Origin: a bacterium
GTDB taxonomy: Bacteria > Krumholzibacteriota > Krumholzibacteriia > LZORAL124-64-63
Direction: 5' to 3'
Length of the DNA: 64,000 nucleotides
Assembly: GCA_016703265.1 (NCBI GenBank)
Contig: JADJCK010000007.1
Coordinates: forward strand, 186,001 to 250,000
In this document: positions 54,373-63,242 of the stretch, in pieces
Position numbering within the stretch: the stretch's first letter is position 1
Layout: each line of letters opens with the position of its first letter
Program-made: the position numbers and the translations under genes
Notes under the pieces: generated by a model
Databases searched by the model: none
What the model saw: only the letters and a program-made list of their open reading frames with translations
Told to the model about the DNA's origin: nothing

Positions 54373-54412
54373 AGTATAATTGAACGATTGATTAAGTCAA
54401 GCGATCGTTTAA
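54373..54412 (-). promoter_or_regulatory. Efflux-operon promoter overlapping a TetR-type inverted repeat
   Basis: On the minus strand, -35 TTGACT (54400-54395) and -10 TATACT (54378-54373) are separated by 16 bases, 31 bases upstream of the tetR ATG. The inverted repeat 54380-54412, 12 of 16 positions paired around 54396, overlaps the -35 and spacer. Within it, TTGA-TTAAG-TCAA is a tight palindrome of the kind TetR-family repressors bind. AT-rich patch in a GC-rich setting. Confidence 0.75.
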
Positions 54413-54477
54413 CTCCGCCCCGGCTGCTGTGTCACTGCCGCCCGCCGGCCCCGCCCGCGTTCGGCGGCACGACGGGC

Positions 54478-54693
54478 TCAGGCGGCGCTCCCGCCCGTTC
54501 CTGAGCGCGCGGAACGGCGCCGCTGGATCGCCTGCCCCAGGCCCACCCCGGCTCCGAACATGCCCGCGGCGACCGTCAGCAGGCCCACCAGGCGCACCGG
54601 CTTGCCCGGCATGTCGACGGCCGCCAGGACCGTCACCAGGATCCCGAGGACGACCTGGATCAGGTCCCCGTGTCTCTTCAGGGCTGCCTTCAT
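54478..54693 (-). CDS. Small two-helix membrane protein, unknown
   Basis: ATG 54693 follows GGAGG at about four bases. The 71-residue protein has two hydrophobic segments (LIQVVLGILVTVLAAV and LVGLLTVAAGMFGAGVGLGQ) joined by DMPGKPVR, and a basic/serine tail. No family recognised. It is downstream of the citrate synthase gene, beyond a strong terminator. Confidence 0.6.
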   Translation of the reverse strand: MKAALKRHGDLIQVVLGILVTVLAAVDMPGKPVRLVGLLTVAAGMFGAGVGLGQAIQRRRSARSGTGGSAA

Positions 54694-54714
54694 GCCGCCT
54701 CCATCGATAAAGAA

Positions 54715-54765
54715 CCCGCCCGGGCAGTTCCTTCGGCCATCTGGTCGGGGAACGTCCCGGGCGGG
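54715..54765 (-). terminator. Terminator of the citrate synthase gene
   Basis: CCCGCCCGGG (54715-54724) pairs with CCCGGGCGGG (54756-54765), and after a 2-base mismatch GTTCC (54727-54731) pairs with GGAAC (54749-54753). Read on the minus strand, TTCTTT follows the stem. It lies 25 bases past the citrate synthase stop. Confidence 0.7.
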
Positions 54766-54789
54766 ATTTCAGGCACTGCCGGACGGATG

Positions 54790-56082
54790 TCAGGTGTTCG
54801 GCGTCGCCGCCGCCACCGTCTTCTTCATCCACTCGGTGGTGACGCTCTTGGGGCGCTCGATCGGGGTGCCCATCGCGCGGTTGATGATCAACTGCGAGAG
54901 CATGCCCATCGCACGCGAGACCGAGAACAGCACCGTGTAGTACGAGAACTCGCGCAGGCCGTAGTGGTACAGCAGCGCGCCGCTGGCGGCGTCGACGTTC
55001 GGCCAGGGATCCTTGGCCTTGCCCTGCTCGACCAGCACCTGCGGCACGATGTTGAACACCTTGTCGACCAGGCACATCACGGGGTCATCCGGGAAGTGCT
55101 TCATGCCGAACTCGCGGAAGGCCGAGAAGCGCGGGTCGGTGATCCGCAGCACGGCGTGGCCGTAACCGGGGATGACCTTGCCGCTGTTGAGCGTGTCCCA
55201 CGAGTACTTGCGCAGCTGCTCGTCGGTCGGCACACCCTTGAACTTCTTGGTCGTCTCGATGATCCAGCCCAGGCATTCCTGGTTGGCCAGGCCGTGCAGC
55301 GGACCGGCCAGGCCGTTGAGGCCCGCCGAAACCGAGTAGTAGGGATCGCTGAGCGCGGAGCCGACCACGTGGCAGGCGTGCGCCGAGACGTTGCCGCCCT
55401 CATGGTCGCTGTGCAGGACCAGGTACAGGCGCATGCAATCGGCGAACTCGCCGCTCTTGTCGGGAATGCCCAGCATGCGCGCGTAGTTCTCGGCCATCGT
55501 CAGGCCCTTCTTGGGGGCGATGCGCGGGCCCTTCTTGAAGCGCATGCGGTAGATGCCGGCGGCGATGGTCGGGATGCGGGCCATCAGGTTCAGGCTGTCC
55601 TCAAGCGTCGGCTTCCAGTAGTCGGCCTTCGCCATGCCCTTGTCGTAGGCCTTGGCGAATTCGCTCTCGCGCTGCATCGCCAGGATCGCCGTGTCGAGCA
55701 TCGTCATCGGGTGGGAGTCCTTGGGCATCGCCTCGAGGATCTTCCACACGTACGCGGGCACCTTCGCGCGCGTGGCCAGCTCTTCGGTCAGCGCCTTGCG
55801 GTCGGCGGCCGACGGCAGGTCGCCGGTGCACAGAAGGTAGAAGGTGTCTTCGGCGGTCTTGTTCGTGAGGTCGGCGATGGGGATACCGCGGATGAGCAGG
55901 CCCTTGTCAGGCGGGACTTCGGAGGTGTCGCACACCATGCACTTGATACCGCGCATGCCGCCGTACGCCTGTCCCACGGTGACGGTGTCGATCTTGAGGT
56001 TCCCGTGAACCTTGTTCAACTCGCGAATCTCGTCACGCCACACGGGGATCTTCTTGGCGAGTGCATTCTGGAGCTTGGCCAT
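54790..56082 (-). CDS. gltA: Citrate synthase, eukaryotic/mitochondrial-like type
   Basis: ATG 56082 follows AAGGAGG at five bases. The 430-residue protein has the eukaryotic-like CS signatures: YGGMRGIKCMVCDTSEVPPD with LLIRGIP, YLVLHSDHEGGNVSAHACHVVGSALSDPYY (catalytic His), GLAGPLHGLANQECLGWI (His), PGYGHAVLRITDPRF (Asp) and the Arg in SRAMGMLSQLIINRAMG. It condenses acetyl-CoA and oxaloacetate in the TCA cycle. Such a eukaryotic-like form is known from Geobacter and some Bacteroidota-related bacteria. It diverges from a ferritin-like gene across a region with a likely promoter. Confidence 0.95.
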   Translation of the reverse strand: MAKLQNALAKKIPVWRDEIRELNKVHGNLKIDTVTVGQAYGGMRGIKCMVCDTSEVPPDKGLLIRGIPIADLTNKTAEDTFYLLCTGDLPSAADRKALTEELATRAKVPAYVWKILEAMPKDSHPMTMLDTAILAMQRESEFAKAYDKGMAKADYWKPTLEDSLNLMARIPTIAAGIYRMRFKKGPRIAPKKGLTMAENYARMLGIPDKSGEFADCMRLYLVLHSDHEGGNVSAHACHVVGSALSDPYYSVSAGLNGLAGPLHGLANQECLGWIIETTKKFKGVPTDEQLRKYSWDTLNSGKVIPGYGHAVLRITDPRFSAFREFGMKHFPDDPVMCLVDKVFNIVPQVLVEQGKAKDPWPNVDAASGALLYHYGLREFSYYTVLFSVSRAMGMLSQLIINRAMGTPIERPKSVTTEWMKKTVAAATPNT

Positions 56083-56235
56083 CACGCCCTCCTTGCTGGG
56101 CCGCGGCTCCCCGGCAGGGAGGGGCGGCGCGCTGGGATTTCGAACCGGTCCAGTCCGCCCGGGCGCACGGGCGCCGGGCCGGCAAAATTCGGACTTAATT
56201 GCACTTGTTAAGGGCGCAACACCATCCTGTCAGGG

Positions 56236-56264
56236 AACCTAGCAGGAGCCTGCTGCAAATTCAA
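56236..56264 (-). promoter_or_regulatory. Probable citrate synthase promoter with an internal palindrome
   Basis: On the minus strand -35 TTGAAT (56264-56259) and -10 TAGGTT (56241-56236) are 17 bases apart. The spacer contains AGCAGG-AG-CCTGCT (56241-56254), a perfect inverted repeat of 6-bp arms that could be an operator. Assignment rests on spacing and position only. Confidence 0.5.
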
Positions 56265-56364
56265 CAGGCTGGTCGCGACCACCTGATTTTTCATGGCATT
56301 CGAACCTCCGGTGATTACCATTGACGGGTCCGAATCGACCGGGAACGACCCTGGAGGACCCGCA

Positions 56365-56898
56365 ATGAGCGACGACCTGAGGCTGTGTGTGGAGATCCTG
56401 GAGAAGGCGATCGCCTTCGAGGAAGAGGGCATGGCCTTCTTCCAGGAGCGCGCCGAGCACGCGCCCACCACGTTCGAGCGCAATCTCTTCAATTCGCTGG
56501 CCAAGGACGAGGCGGGCCACAAGGCCTACCTCGTGCGCATGCGCGAGGACCTGCTTCGCGAGCGCAACCTCGACGTGCTGCCCGATGTCGGCGAGGACCA
56601 CCTCGTCGATGTCCGCCGCATCTTCGATACGGCGCTGGCCGCGGCCCACGACCCCTACGACTACCTGCCTGAAGAGCTGGAGATCCTCAACGGCGCCATG
56701 GATGTCGAGCGCCGCGGATTCGCGCTCTACGACGGCGCTGCCGCCACGGTGAAGAGCGACCGTGCGCGCGGCATTTTCGCGCACCTCGCAGCCGAGGAAC
56801 GCAACCACTACGCGTTGCTTAAGAACACCTATGACTACCTCGCCGACCCCGAGGGATTCAGCGGCTTCGACGGCAACCCGATGCTGGACGGCGGCTAG
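56365..56898 (+). CDS. Ferritin-like (rubrerythrin-type) diiron protein
   Basis: ATG 56365 has GGAGG at seven bases. The 177-residue four-helix bundle carries metal-ligand motifs in the ferritin-like order: AFEEEGMAFFQE (E), KDEAGHKAYL (E-x2-H), DVERRGFALYD (E) and AEERNHYALL (E-x2-H). No rubredoxin domain is present, so it is not a full rubrerythrin. These proteins handle peroxide or oxygen stress through a diiron site. The stop is followed four bases on by the tRNA-dihydrouridine synthase gene. Confidence 0.88.
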   Translation: MSDDLRLCVEILEKAIAFEEEGMAFFQERAEHAPTTFERNLFNSLAKDEAGHKAYLVRMREDLLRERNLDVLPDVGEDHLVDVRRIFDTALAAAHDPYDYLPEELEILNGAMDVERRGFALYDGAAATVKSDRARGIFAHLAAEERNHYALLKNTYDYLADPEGFSGFDGNPMLDGG

Positions 56899-56902
56899 GA
56901 AC

Positions 56903-57994
56903 GTGACCGGGAGCACCGATCCGGAGAGCCAGGCACCGTCTCCATCGCCAGAGCGCCAGTACGACCGGGGCAGGTCCGACCTGTTCCGCGGTGTCCTGGC
57001 GCTTTCGCCCATGGCCATGGGCGGCAACCTGCCGTATCGCCGGCTCTGCCGCTCGTTCGGTGCACAGCTGACCTGCAGCGAGATGGTGCTGTCGCACAAG
57101 CTCGTTGGGGGCGGCGAGAAGCCGCTGCTGCGCCACCATGCGGACGAGGATGCGTTCGGTGTCCAGATCGCCGGCAAGCACGCCGACGTGATGGCCGAGG
57201 CCGCGCGCATGGCGGCCGATTCCGGTGCACGCTTCATCGACCTCAATTTCGGTTGCCCGATCGACCTGATCGTCAAGCGCGGGTCGGGCGCCGCCCTGCT
57301 GCAGCGGCCGGGAAAACTGGCCGAGATCGTGGGTGCGGTGCGCGCAGCGGTGGACCTGCCGCTTTCGGTGAAGCTGCGGCTCGGCTACAGCGAGGACAAG
57401 CTGAACGTCGTCGATCTGGCGCGTCGTTGCGAGGAAGCCGGGGCCGATGCGCTCGGGATCCACGGGCGCACGCGCGCGCAGCGCTACCGGAACAGCGCGC
57501 GTTGGGAACTGATCGAGGAGTCGGCGGCCGCGGTCGGCATCCCCGTGCTCGGCAACGGCGACGTGCTGACGCCGTGGGACCTGCGCCGCCGTCGCGCCGA
57601 GACGCGGGTGCGCTCGTTCCTCGTGGCCCGCGGCGCCCTGATCAAGCCCTGGATCTTCCGCGAGCTCCTGGCCGACGAACCGTGGTACCCGACCACGGCC
57701 GAGCGCTGGGCTGTCATGCGTCGCTTCGTGGACCTGGCGCTCGAGCACTTCGGCGACGACGAGAAGGGCCACGGCCGCGTCGAACGGTTCTTCCTCTGGC
57801 ACTGCGGCTTCTCGCACCGCTACCACCCGTGGACCGAGGCGGACTTCGTGGAACTGGGCGCCGAATCGCTGCTGCAGGCCCGCACGCCGCAGGCGGAAGG
57901 CGACGCCGACACGCTGCTGCTGGCCAGCCCGGCCGAGGACGACCACCGCCTGATCTGGCGCCGGGTCCTTGACAGGGACTACCCGGCCGCCTAG
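56903..57994 (+). CDS. tRNA-dihydrouridine synthase
   Basis: I use GTG 56903, since the conserved core starts immediately (LALSPMAMGGNLPYRRLCRSFGAQLTCSEMV) and no ATG precedes it. The 363-residue protein has the Dus flavin/tRNA motifs: VQIAGKHADVM, IDLNFGCPIDLIVKRGSGAALLQ with the catalytic Cys, KLRLGYSEDK, and IHGRTRAQRYRNSARW then GNGDVLT. It reduces uridine to dihydrouridine in tRNA with NADPH. The C-terminal helix domain (RVERFFLWHCGFSHRYHPWTE) resembles Dus3 in part. It precedes the B12 riboswitch by 50 bases. Confidence 0.9.
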   Translation: MTGSTDPESQAPSPSPERQYDRGRSDLFRGVLALSPMAMGGNLPYRRLCRSFGAQLTCSEMVLSHKLVGGGEKPLLRHHADEDAFGVQIAGKHADVMAEAARMAADSGARFIDLNFGCPIDLIVKRGSGAALLQRPGKLAEIVGAVRAAVDLPLSVKLRLGYSEDKLNVVDLARRCEEAGADALGIHGRTRAQRYRNSARWELIEESAAAVGIPVLGNGDVLTPWDLRRRRAETRVRSFLVARGALIKPWIFRELLADEPWYPTTAERWAVMRRFVDLALEHFGDDEKGHGRVERFFLWHCGFSHRYHPWTEADFVELGAESLLQARTPQAEGDADTLLLASPAEDDHRLIWRRVLDRDYPAA

Positions 57995-58044
57995 ACTCCC
58001 TGACGGCGCGACCTCCGGGTCGCGCGACCGAAAATTCCAGCCAA

Positions 58045-58199
58045 GGCCTGGGACCAGCGGAAGTCCGGTGCAAGACCGGCGCGGCCCCGCCACTGTAAGC
58101 GGCGACGAAACCTGCATCAAAGCCACTGGGCCCCCTCAGGGGACCCGGGAAGGCGCAGGCGGTAGGACGACCCGCGAGCCAGGAGACCGGCACCAGGCC
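58045..58199 (+). promoter_or_regulatory. Cobalamin (B12) riboswitch
   Basis: The classic aptamer is visible. Closing stem P1 is GGCCTGG (58045-58051) with CCAGGCC (58193-58199). Next come the GGGACCAGCGGAAGTCCGGTG segment with TGCAAGACCGGC, the B12-box core GCGGCCCCGCCACTGTAAGC, and the 3' GAGCCAGGAGACCGGC. AdoCbl or related cobalamins should repress the receptor gene downstream. The ribosome-binding site (GAGG) of the receptor start lies 20 bases after it, suggesting translational control. Confidence 0.93.
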
Positions 58200-58230
58200 T
58201 GCCACCAACCTTCGTGGGCGAGGTCGGGCT

Positions 58231-60405
58231 GTGGCTTGTTCCCTGGGCCGGGGTGATCCCCGCCTGCCTTGCGGCGGCGCGGGCCGGCATCATGCATCCC
58301 TGCAAACCAACTGCGTAAGCGGTCGCGGCGCGCGCTATGCCGTGCCTGCCGTTTGGCTGTGCCTGGCAGCAGCGTCGCTGTTGCCGTTCGCGGCCCGGGC
58401 CGATGCCACGACGGCGCTCGCTGGGGCGCCTGTCGTCGCGCTCGGTGTGGTGCACGACGGCGCGATCGATGGCGGTGTCCTGCCCGGCGTGACCTGGGCC
58501 TACACGCTCGTGATCAGCGCCACGCCCATCCTTGCCTCGCCGCTGCCCGCCACTGCGGGCGTCATCACGCGCATCGAACTGGAGGACGAGCCTGCCGGCC
58601 GCGACATCGCGGCGCTGCTGGCGGCCACGGCCGGCCTGCAGGTGCGCCGTCTGGGCGTCGACGGCTCGTCGGCTGTGCCCTCGCTGCGCGGCGGCTCGGC
58701 GGCGCAGGTGCGCCTGTTCCTCGACGGCATGCCCCTGCCCGACGCCTGGGATGGCGCCGCCGCGCTCGATCAGGTGCCGGCCGAACGACTGGCCGCCATC
58801 GAGGTGCACCGCGGCGTAGTCCCGGCGGCGCTGGGTGGCAGCGGCGGCATCGGCGCCGTCAACCTGCTGACCCGTCGCGTGCCGTCGCACCCGTACCTGG
58901 AGGCCTCCGTCGGTTCGTTCGGCGCGCATTCCCTGCGTGCAGGCGCGGGCTGGATCAGCCGCGACGCCCTCACGGGCCTGGACGTCGTCGCCCACGCGCG
59001 CCGCGCCGACAACGACTTCACGTTCCTCGATCACCACCAGACGTTCCACAACACGGCCGACGATTCGCTGCGCACGCGCACCAACGCATGGCTGCGCGAA
59101 TGGGGCGCCTGGGTCGGCGCCAGCCGCCTGGCCGGGCGTGTGGCCCTGCGCGTCGGCGCGGGCTACACCCGGCGCGACGGCGGTCGCCCCGGGCCGCTGA
59201 CCTACCTGAGCCCGCACGCCACGGTGCGCCACGAGCACGGTGACCTTCGCCTGCGGGCCGACCTGGATGACGGCCTGCTCACCGCCGACCTCGCGGCCGG
59301 TCGCGGCGACGAGCGGCTGCACGATCCGCGCGGCGAGGTGCGCTCGAGAGACCCCGGCTCATCGCGATCATTGGCGCAGGATCTCGGCGGTCGGGTGGCC
59401 TGGTCGCCGGCGCGCGGCCGCGCGGTGGCGCCTTCGCTGGGCCTGACCTGGCGGCGCCAATGGCAGGACGACTTCCTGCACGATACCGCGGAGCCGCAGC
59501 GTCGACGCACGCAGCACGGCGTATTCGCCGCGGTCGACCTGACCACCGCGCGGCTTCGCGTGACGCCGTCGTGGCGCTGGCAGCGCACCGCCGACCGCTT
59601 CGCCTCGGCGCCGCTCTACCCGTGGCTGCCGGTGCCGCCGCCGCTGGTGCGCCGCGACGACAGCGCGCCTTCGCTGGGCGCCGTCTGCGAAGTGCTGGCC
59701 GGACGGTTGTTCGTCGAGGCGCATGTCGCGCGCGCCCGGCGCGAGCCGAGCTGGGTCGAACTGTTCGGCGTGCGCGGCGGCATCGACGGCAATCGCGACC
59801 TCAAGCCGGAGTCCATCACCTCGCACGATGTCGCCGTCACCTGGCGCCCACAGGACGGTCACTTCGACCTGCGCCTGGCCGCCTTCGATGCCACGACGGG
59901 CGACAAGATCATCTACTTGCAGAACAGCCAGCTGACGAGCAAGGCGATCAACATCGGCAAGGCGCGCACGCGCGGCCTGGAATGCGAGATGGCAGCGCAC
60001 CGCCAGGGAAGCTGGCGGGTGGCGGCCAACGTGACCACGCAGGACGCGCGCGACCGCAGCGGCCTGCCGGCCTGGGATGGCAAGCCGCTGCCGTACCTGC
60101 CTGCAGTCGAGGCGCGCCTGCACGCGGCGCTGGCTGCCGGGGCCTGGGAACCGTGGGCTGAAGTCACGCACCAGTCCGGCAACCCGCGCGACCGCGCCGA
60201 TACGGAACTGGCGCGCGCGCCGGAGCGCACCCGCCTGAACCTCGGGCTCGGTCGCGCGCTGCCGGCCGCCTGGCTGGGCCGCGGCGTGTCACTGCACGTG
60301 TCGGCGGCCGTCGAGAACGTGACCGACGAGGCCGTCTACGACGTGGAAGGATATCCGCTGCCCGGGCGCACCTGGCGCCTGGCGGTGGCCGTGAGGGACC
60401 TGTAG
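58231..60405 (+). CDS. btuB: TonB-dependent vitamin B12 receptor (BtuB-like)
   Basis: GTG 58231 follows GAGG at seven bases; a GTG at 58339 is a second choice and a truncated n-region leaves the exact start open. The product (724 residues) has a hydrophobic signal core (VWLCLAAASLLPFAARA), the TonB box-like TLVISATP, a plug domain (DIAALLAATAGLQVRRLGVD, VRLFLDGMPLPDAWDG, IEVHRGVVPAALGGSGGIGAVNLLTRR), and a beta-barrel ending in YPLPGRTWRLAVAV. The riboswitch and the plug make B12 import across the outer membrane the likely role. A propeller protein follows it. Confidence 0.9.
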   Translation: MACSLGRGDPRLPCGGAGRHHASLQTNCVSGRGARYAVPAVWLCLAAASLLPFAARADATTALAGAPVVALGVVHDGAIDGGVLPGVTWAYTLVISATPILASPLPATAGVITRIELEDEPAGRDIAALLAATAGLQVRRLGVDGSSAVPSLRGGSAAQVRLFLDGMPLPDAWDGAAALDQVPAERLAAIEVHRGVVPAALGGSGGIGAVNLLTRRVPSHPYLEASVGSFGAHSLRAGAGWISRDALTGLDVVAHARRADNDFTFLDHHQTFHNTADDSLRTRTNAWLREWGAWVGASRLAGRVALRVGAGYTRRDGGRPGPLTYLSPHATVRHEHGDLRLRADLDDGLLTADLAAGRGDERLHDPRGEVRSRDPGSSRSLAQDLGGRVAWSPARGRAVAPSLGLTWRRQWQDDFLHDTAEPQRRRTQHGVFAAVDLTTARLRVTPSWRWQRTADRFASAPLYPWLPVPPPLVRRDDSAPSLGAVCEVLAGRLFVEAHVARARREPSWVELFGVRGGIDGNRDLKPESITSHDVAVTWRPQDGHFDLRLAAFDATTGDKIIYLQNSQLTSKAINIGKARTRGLECEMAAHRQGSWRVAANVTTQDARDRSGLPAWDGKPLPYLPAVEARLHAALAAGAWEPWAEVTHQSGNPRDRADTELARAPERTRLNLGLGRALPAAWLGRGVSLHVSAAVENVTDEAVYDVEGYPLPGRTWRLAVAVRDL

Positions 60406-60478
60406 GGAAGGGACGCCGGCGGGGCGGGAAACGCAGGACATCGATCGCCACAGCATCGTGCAACGCAAGGAGCCGACC

Positions 60479-61891
60479 GTGAAATCCAGCCGCATCCCCC
60501 TCATCATCGCCTGCCTGGCGGTCCTTGCCGCCGCAGCGGCCGACGCCGCCACCGGCTGGGTGCTCACCGGCGACTACTCCCAGTTCGGGCGCTTGCGCTC
60601 GTTCAGCCATGCCTCGCCGTGGACAGCAAGCGGCGACCTCGCGGTGACGCCGGGCGATGCGGTGGGTCGCGAATACGACGGCCTGCTCTACGTCGTGGGC
60701 CGCGGCGGCGCCAGCGTGTTGCAGATCTACGATCCGGCGGCCGGCATGGCGCTGGTACGCGAGTTCAGCCTCGGCGCCGGGCGCAACCCGCAGGACATCG
60801 CCTTCGACACGCAGGGCCGCGCGTTCGTCAGCTGCTACGACCAGGCCGTGCTGCTGCGGGTCGACGTCGAAGCAGGTGCCGTCGTGCAGTCCTATTCCAC
60901 GGCGGCCTTCGCCGACGTCGACGGCCTGCCGGAAACCGCGTGGATGCTGGCGCGCGGTGACCGCCTGTTCATCACCTGCCAGAAGCTGGACCGCACCAAC
61001 TTCTACGCGCCGTCGGGGCCGGGCGCCCTGCTGGTCTTCGACATGGCGAACGGCCAGTGGGTCGACGCGAACCCGGCGCTGCCCGGCGTGCAGCCCGTCG
61101 TGCTCGTGGGCCGCAATCCCTACACGCGCATCGAGGCTGTCGGCGTGGCGGGCAGCGAGAAGCTGCGCGTCGGTTGCGTCGGTTTCTACGGGCTGCTCGA
61201 CGGGGGCATCGACCAGGTCGATCCCGCGACGCTGGCCGGCGAAGGCTTTGTCGCGACCGAGGCCCAGCTGGGCGGTGACATCGCCGCCTTCGTCACCACC
61301 GGGCACACGAGCATCTACGCCGTGGTGGGCGACGTCGTGACGTTCAACACGAATTTCGTGCGCTGGCAGGGCGGACCGGGCAGCGCGCTGCTGCGGGCGG
61401 GCGGAGGCTTCGTGTACTCGGACCTGGCCTGGGACGGCGGCTGCCAGCTCTTCCTGGCCGACCGCACGCTCGGCGCCGACGGCTTGCGCGTGTACAACGC
61501 CTGCACCGGCCTGCCGCTGGGATCGGCGCCGATCGCCACCGGATTGCCGCCGTTCAGCTTCGTCCTGCCGGCCGACCCGGTGGCGGCGCCGGTGCCCCCT
61601 GCGCCGGCGACCGCGATGCTGCGGTTGTCGCCGCCGTTCCCCAACCCCTGCAACCCGTCGGCTCGGCTCGACCTCAGCGGCCCTGCCGGTGCCATGGTCC
61701 AGGTGCTGGCCACCGACCTGGCCGGGCGCGCCGTCGCCTCCTGGTCCCTGGAGCTCGACGCCGACGGGCGGGGGCTGGTCACCTTCGACGGCCGCGGGCC
61801 CGACGGCCGTGCTCTGGCGGCGGGCGTCTATCGGCTCACGGCCCGGGGCGGCGGGGGTTGGGCCACGCGGTCGATCACGCTCCTGAAATAA
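60479..61891 (+). CDS. Secreted beta-propeller protein in the B12 operon, with FlgD-like tail (BtuG-like role)
   Basis: GTG 60479 has AAGGAG at six bases. The 470-residue product has a signal peptide (about 6-25) and a YVTN/NHL-like propeller (about 35-380; LYVVGRGGASVLQIYDPAAG, GRNPQDIAFDTQGRAFVSCY, LFLADRTLGADGLRVYNACT). It ends in a FlgD-like domain (PPFPNPCNPSARLDLSG, FDGRGPDG). It follows the BtuB-like receptor 73 bases on and shares its riboswitch. In Bacteroides the surface propeller BtuG, encoded beside btuB, captures B12 with very high affinity; the same architecture here suggests a similar role (inference). Propeller identity is from repeat pattern. Confidence 0.8.
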   Translation: MKSSRIPLIIACLAVLAAAAADAATGWVLTGDYSQFGRLRSFSHASPWTASGDLAVTPGDAVGREYDGLLYVVGRGGASVLQIYDPAAGMALVREFSLGAGRNPQDIAFDTQGRAFVSCYDQAVLLRVDVEAGAVVQSYSTAAFADVDGLPETAWMLARGDRLFITCQKLDRTNFYAPSGPGALLVFDMANGQWVDANPALPGVQPVVLVGRNPYTRIEAVGVAGSEKLRVGCVGFYGLLDGGIDQVDPATLAGEGFVATEAQLGGDIAAFVTTGHTSIYAVVGDVVTFNTNFVRWQGGPGSALLRAGGGFVYSDLAWDGGCQLFLADRTLGADGLRVYNACTGLPLGSAPIATGLPPFSFVLPADPVAAPVPPAPATAMLRLSPPFPNPCNPSARLDLSGPAGAMVQVLATDLAGRAVASWSLELDADGRGLVTFDGRGPDGRALAAGVYRLTARGGGGWATRSITLLK

Positions 61892-62066
61892 CAGGATCAA
61901 CAGGCTCCGCGCCTTTCGGAAAGGGTAGCCGGGTGGGGCAGCGCGCCCCGCCCGGCCGTTCCCGTCAGGCGCGCAACCTTGGCGCCCGCGCGCGCGTAAT
62001 GATACCTTCCCGGCGCCGACCCACCCGACGCCCGGCTCCCGCACACAATGAAGGGACTCCGCCCTG

Positions 62067-63242
62067 ATGGTCCTGCCGGTCCGTTCCCGACCCGTGGCGA
62101 CAGCGTTCGCCTGTACTGCCCTGCTGACGGTTCTCGTGATGTCCGCAACGGGCTGTTCCAAGGATGGCGGGCAGCCTCCGGCTGCCGCAGCAGGCCAGGG
62201 CGCCGGCGCCGGTGCGCAACGCGCCCAGCCCGAGGAGCAGGCGCTGCCGATCGCCGTCGAGCCGGCGGCCACCGGCGACATCGCCCGGCACTACGAGGCC
62301 ACCGCGACGCTGGAAGCGGAGAAGGAAGCGGCCGTGCTGGCGCGCGTCACGGGCGTCGTCGAGAAGCTCCTGGTCGAGGAGGGCGACGAGGTGCGCGAGG
62401 GCCAGGCCCTGCTCGTCGTGGCAAATGACGAGTACCGCCTGCGCCTGACGCAGGCCGAGGCGCGCACCGCGAACCTGCGCGCGCGCTTCGAACGGCTCGA
62501 GGCCATGCTGGCCGAACAACTGGCCACGGAGGAGGAGTTCCAGACCGCGCGTTCGGACCTGGCCAGCGCCGAGGCCGACGAGGGTCTCGCGAGACTGAAC
62601 CTTTCCTACACCACGGTGAAGGCCCCGTTCAGCGGGCGGGTGACCGCGCGCCGCGCCAATATCGGCCAGAACCTGGCGGTGGGCACCGAGCTGTTCGTGC
62701 TGGCCGACTTCCATCCGCTGCTGGGACGGGTGCACGTGCCGAGCAAGGAGTTCGCGCGCCTGCGGGCCGAGCAGCCGGTCGACCTGGTGCTCGACAGCGA
62801 CGGCACGCGGCTGACCGGCCACATCAAGCTGATCAGCCCGGTCATCGACCCGGCCAGCGGCACGATCAAGCTGACCATCGAGGTGGACGACTACCCGGCC
62901 GCCACGCGCCCCGGCGACTTCGCACAGGTGAAGGTCGTGACGGAGAAGCGCACGGGTGTGCTGCTGGTGCCGCGCGAAGCCGTGCTTACCGACAAGGGCG
63001 AGTCCGTGCTCTTCGTGGCTGCCCCGCCGGCCGGCGGCGGCGATCCCGTGGCCGAGCGTCGCGTCGTGGAACTGGGCTTCACCGACGACACGCACGCGCA
63101 GGTCCTCAGCGGCCTGGCCGCCGGCGAGCCGGTGGTCGTCCGCGGCCAGCGTTCGCTGAAGCACGGTGGCGCGGTGAGGATCCTCGCCGCCGACGTTGTC
63201 GCTGCGCCGGCTCCCGCCGCACCGGCCGCGGCCGCCCGCTGA
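62067..63242 (+). CDS. RND efflux periplasmic adaptor lipoprotein
   Basis: ATG 62067 opens a 391-residue lipoprotein (VLVMSATGCSKD). It has the standard adaptor order: a Ala/Gly/Gln linker, a lipoyl half (VLARVTGVVEKLLVEEGDEVREGQ), a coiled-coil hairpin (about 120-180), the second lipoyl half (TVKAPFSGRVTARRANIGQNLAVG), a beta-barrel (ADFHPLLGRVHVPSKEFARL), and membrane-proximal region (GVLLVPREAVLTDKGES). It pairs with the RND pump whose ATG overlaps its stop. The substrate is unknown. Confidence 0.93.
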   Translation: MVLPVRSRPVATAFACTALLTVLVMSATGCSKDGGQPPAAAAGQGAGAGAQRAQPEEQALPIAVEPAATGDIARHYEATATLEAEKEAAVLARVTGVVEKLLVEEGDEVREGQALLVVANDEYRLRLTQAEARTANLRARFERLEAMLAEQLATEEEFQTARSDLASAEADEGLARLNLSYTTVKAPFSGRVTARRANIGQNLAVGTELFVLADFHPLLGRVHVPSKEFARLRAEQPVDLVLDSDGTRLTGHIKLISPVIDPASGTIKLTIEVDDYPAATRPGDFAQVKVVTEKRTGVLLVPREAVLTDKGESVLFVAAPPAGGGDPVAERRVVELGFTDDTHAQVLSGLAAGEPVVVRGQRSLKHGGAVRILAADVVAAPAPAAPAAAAR

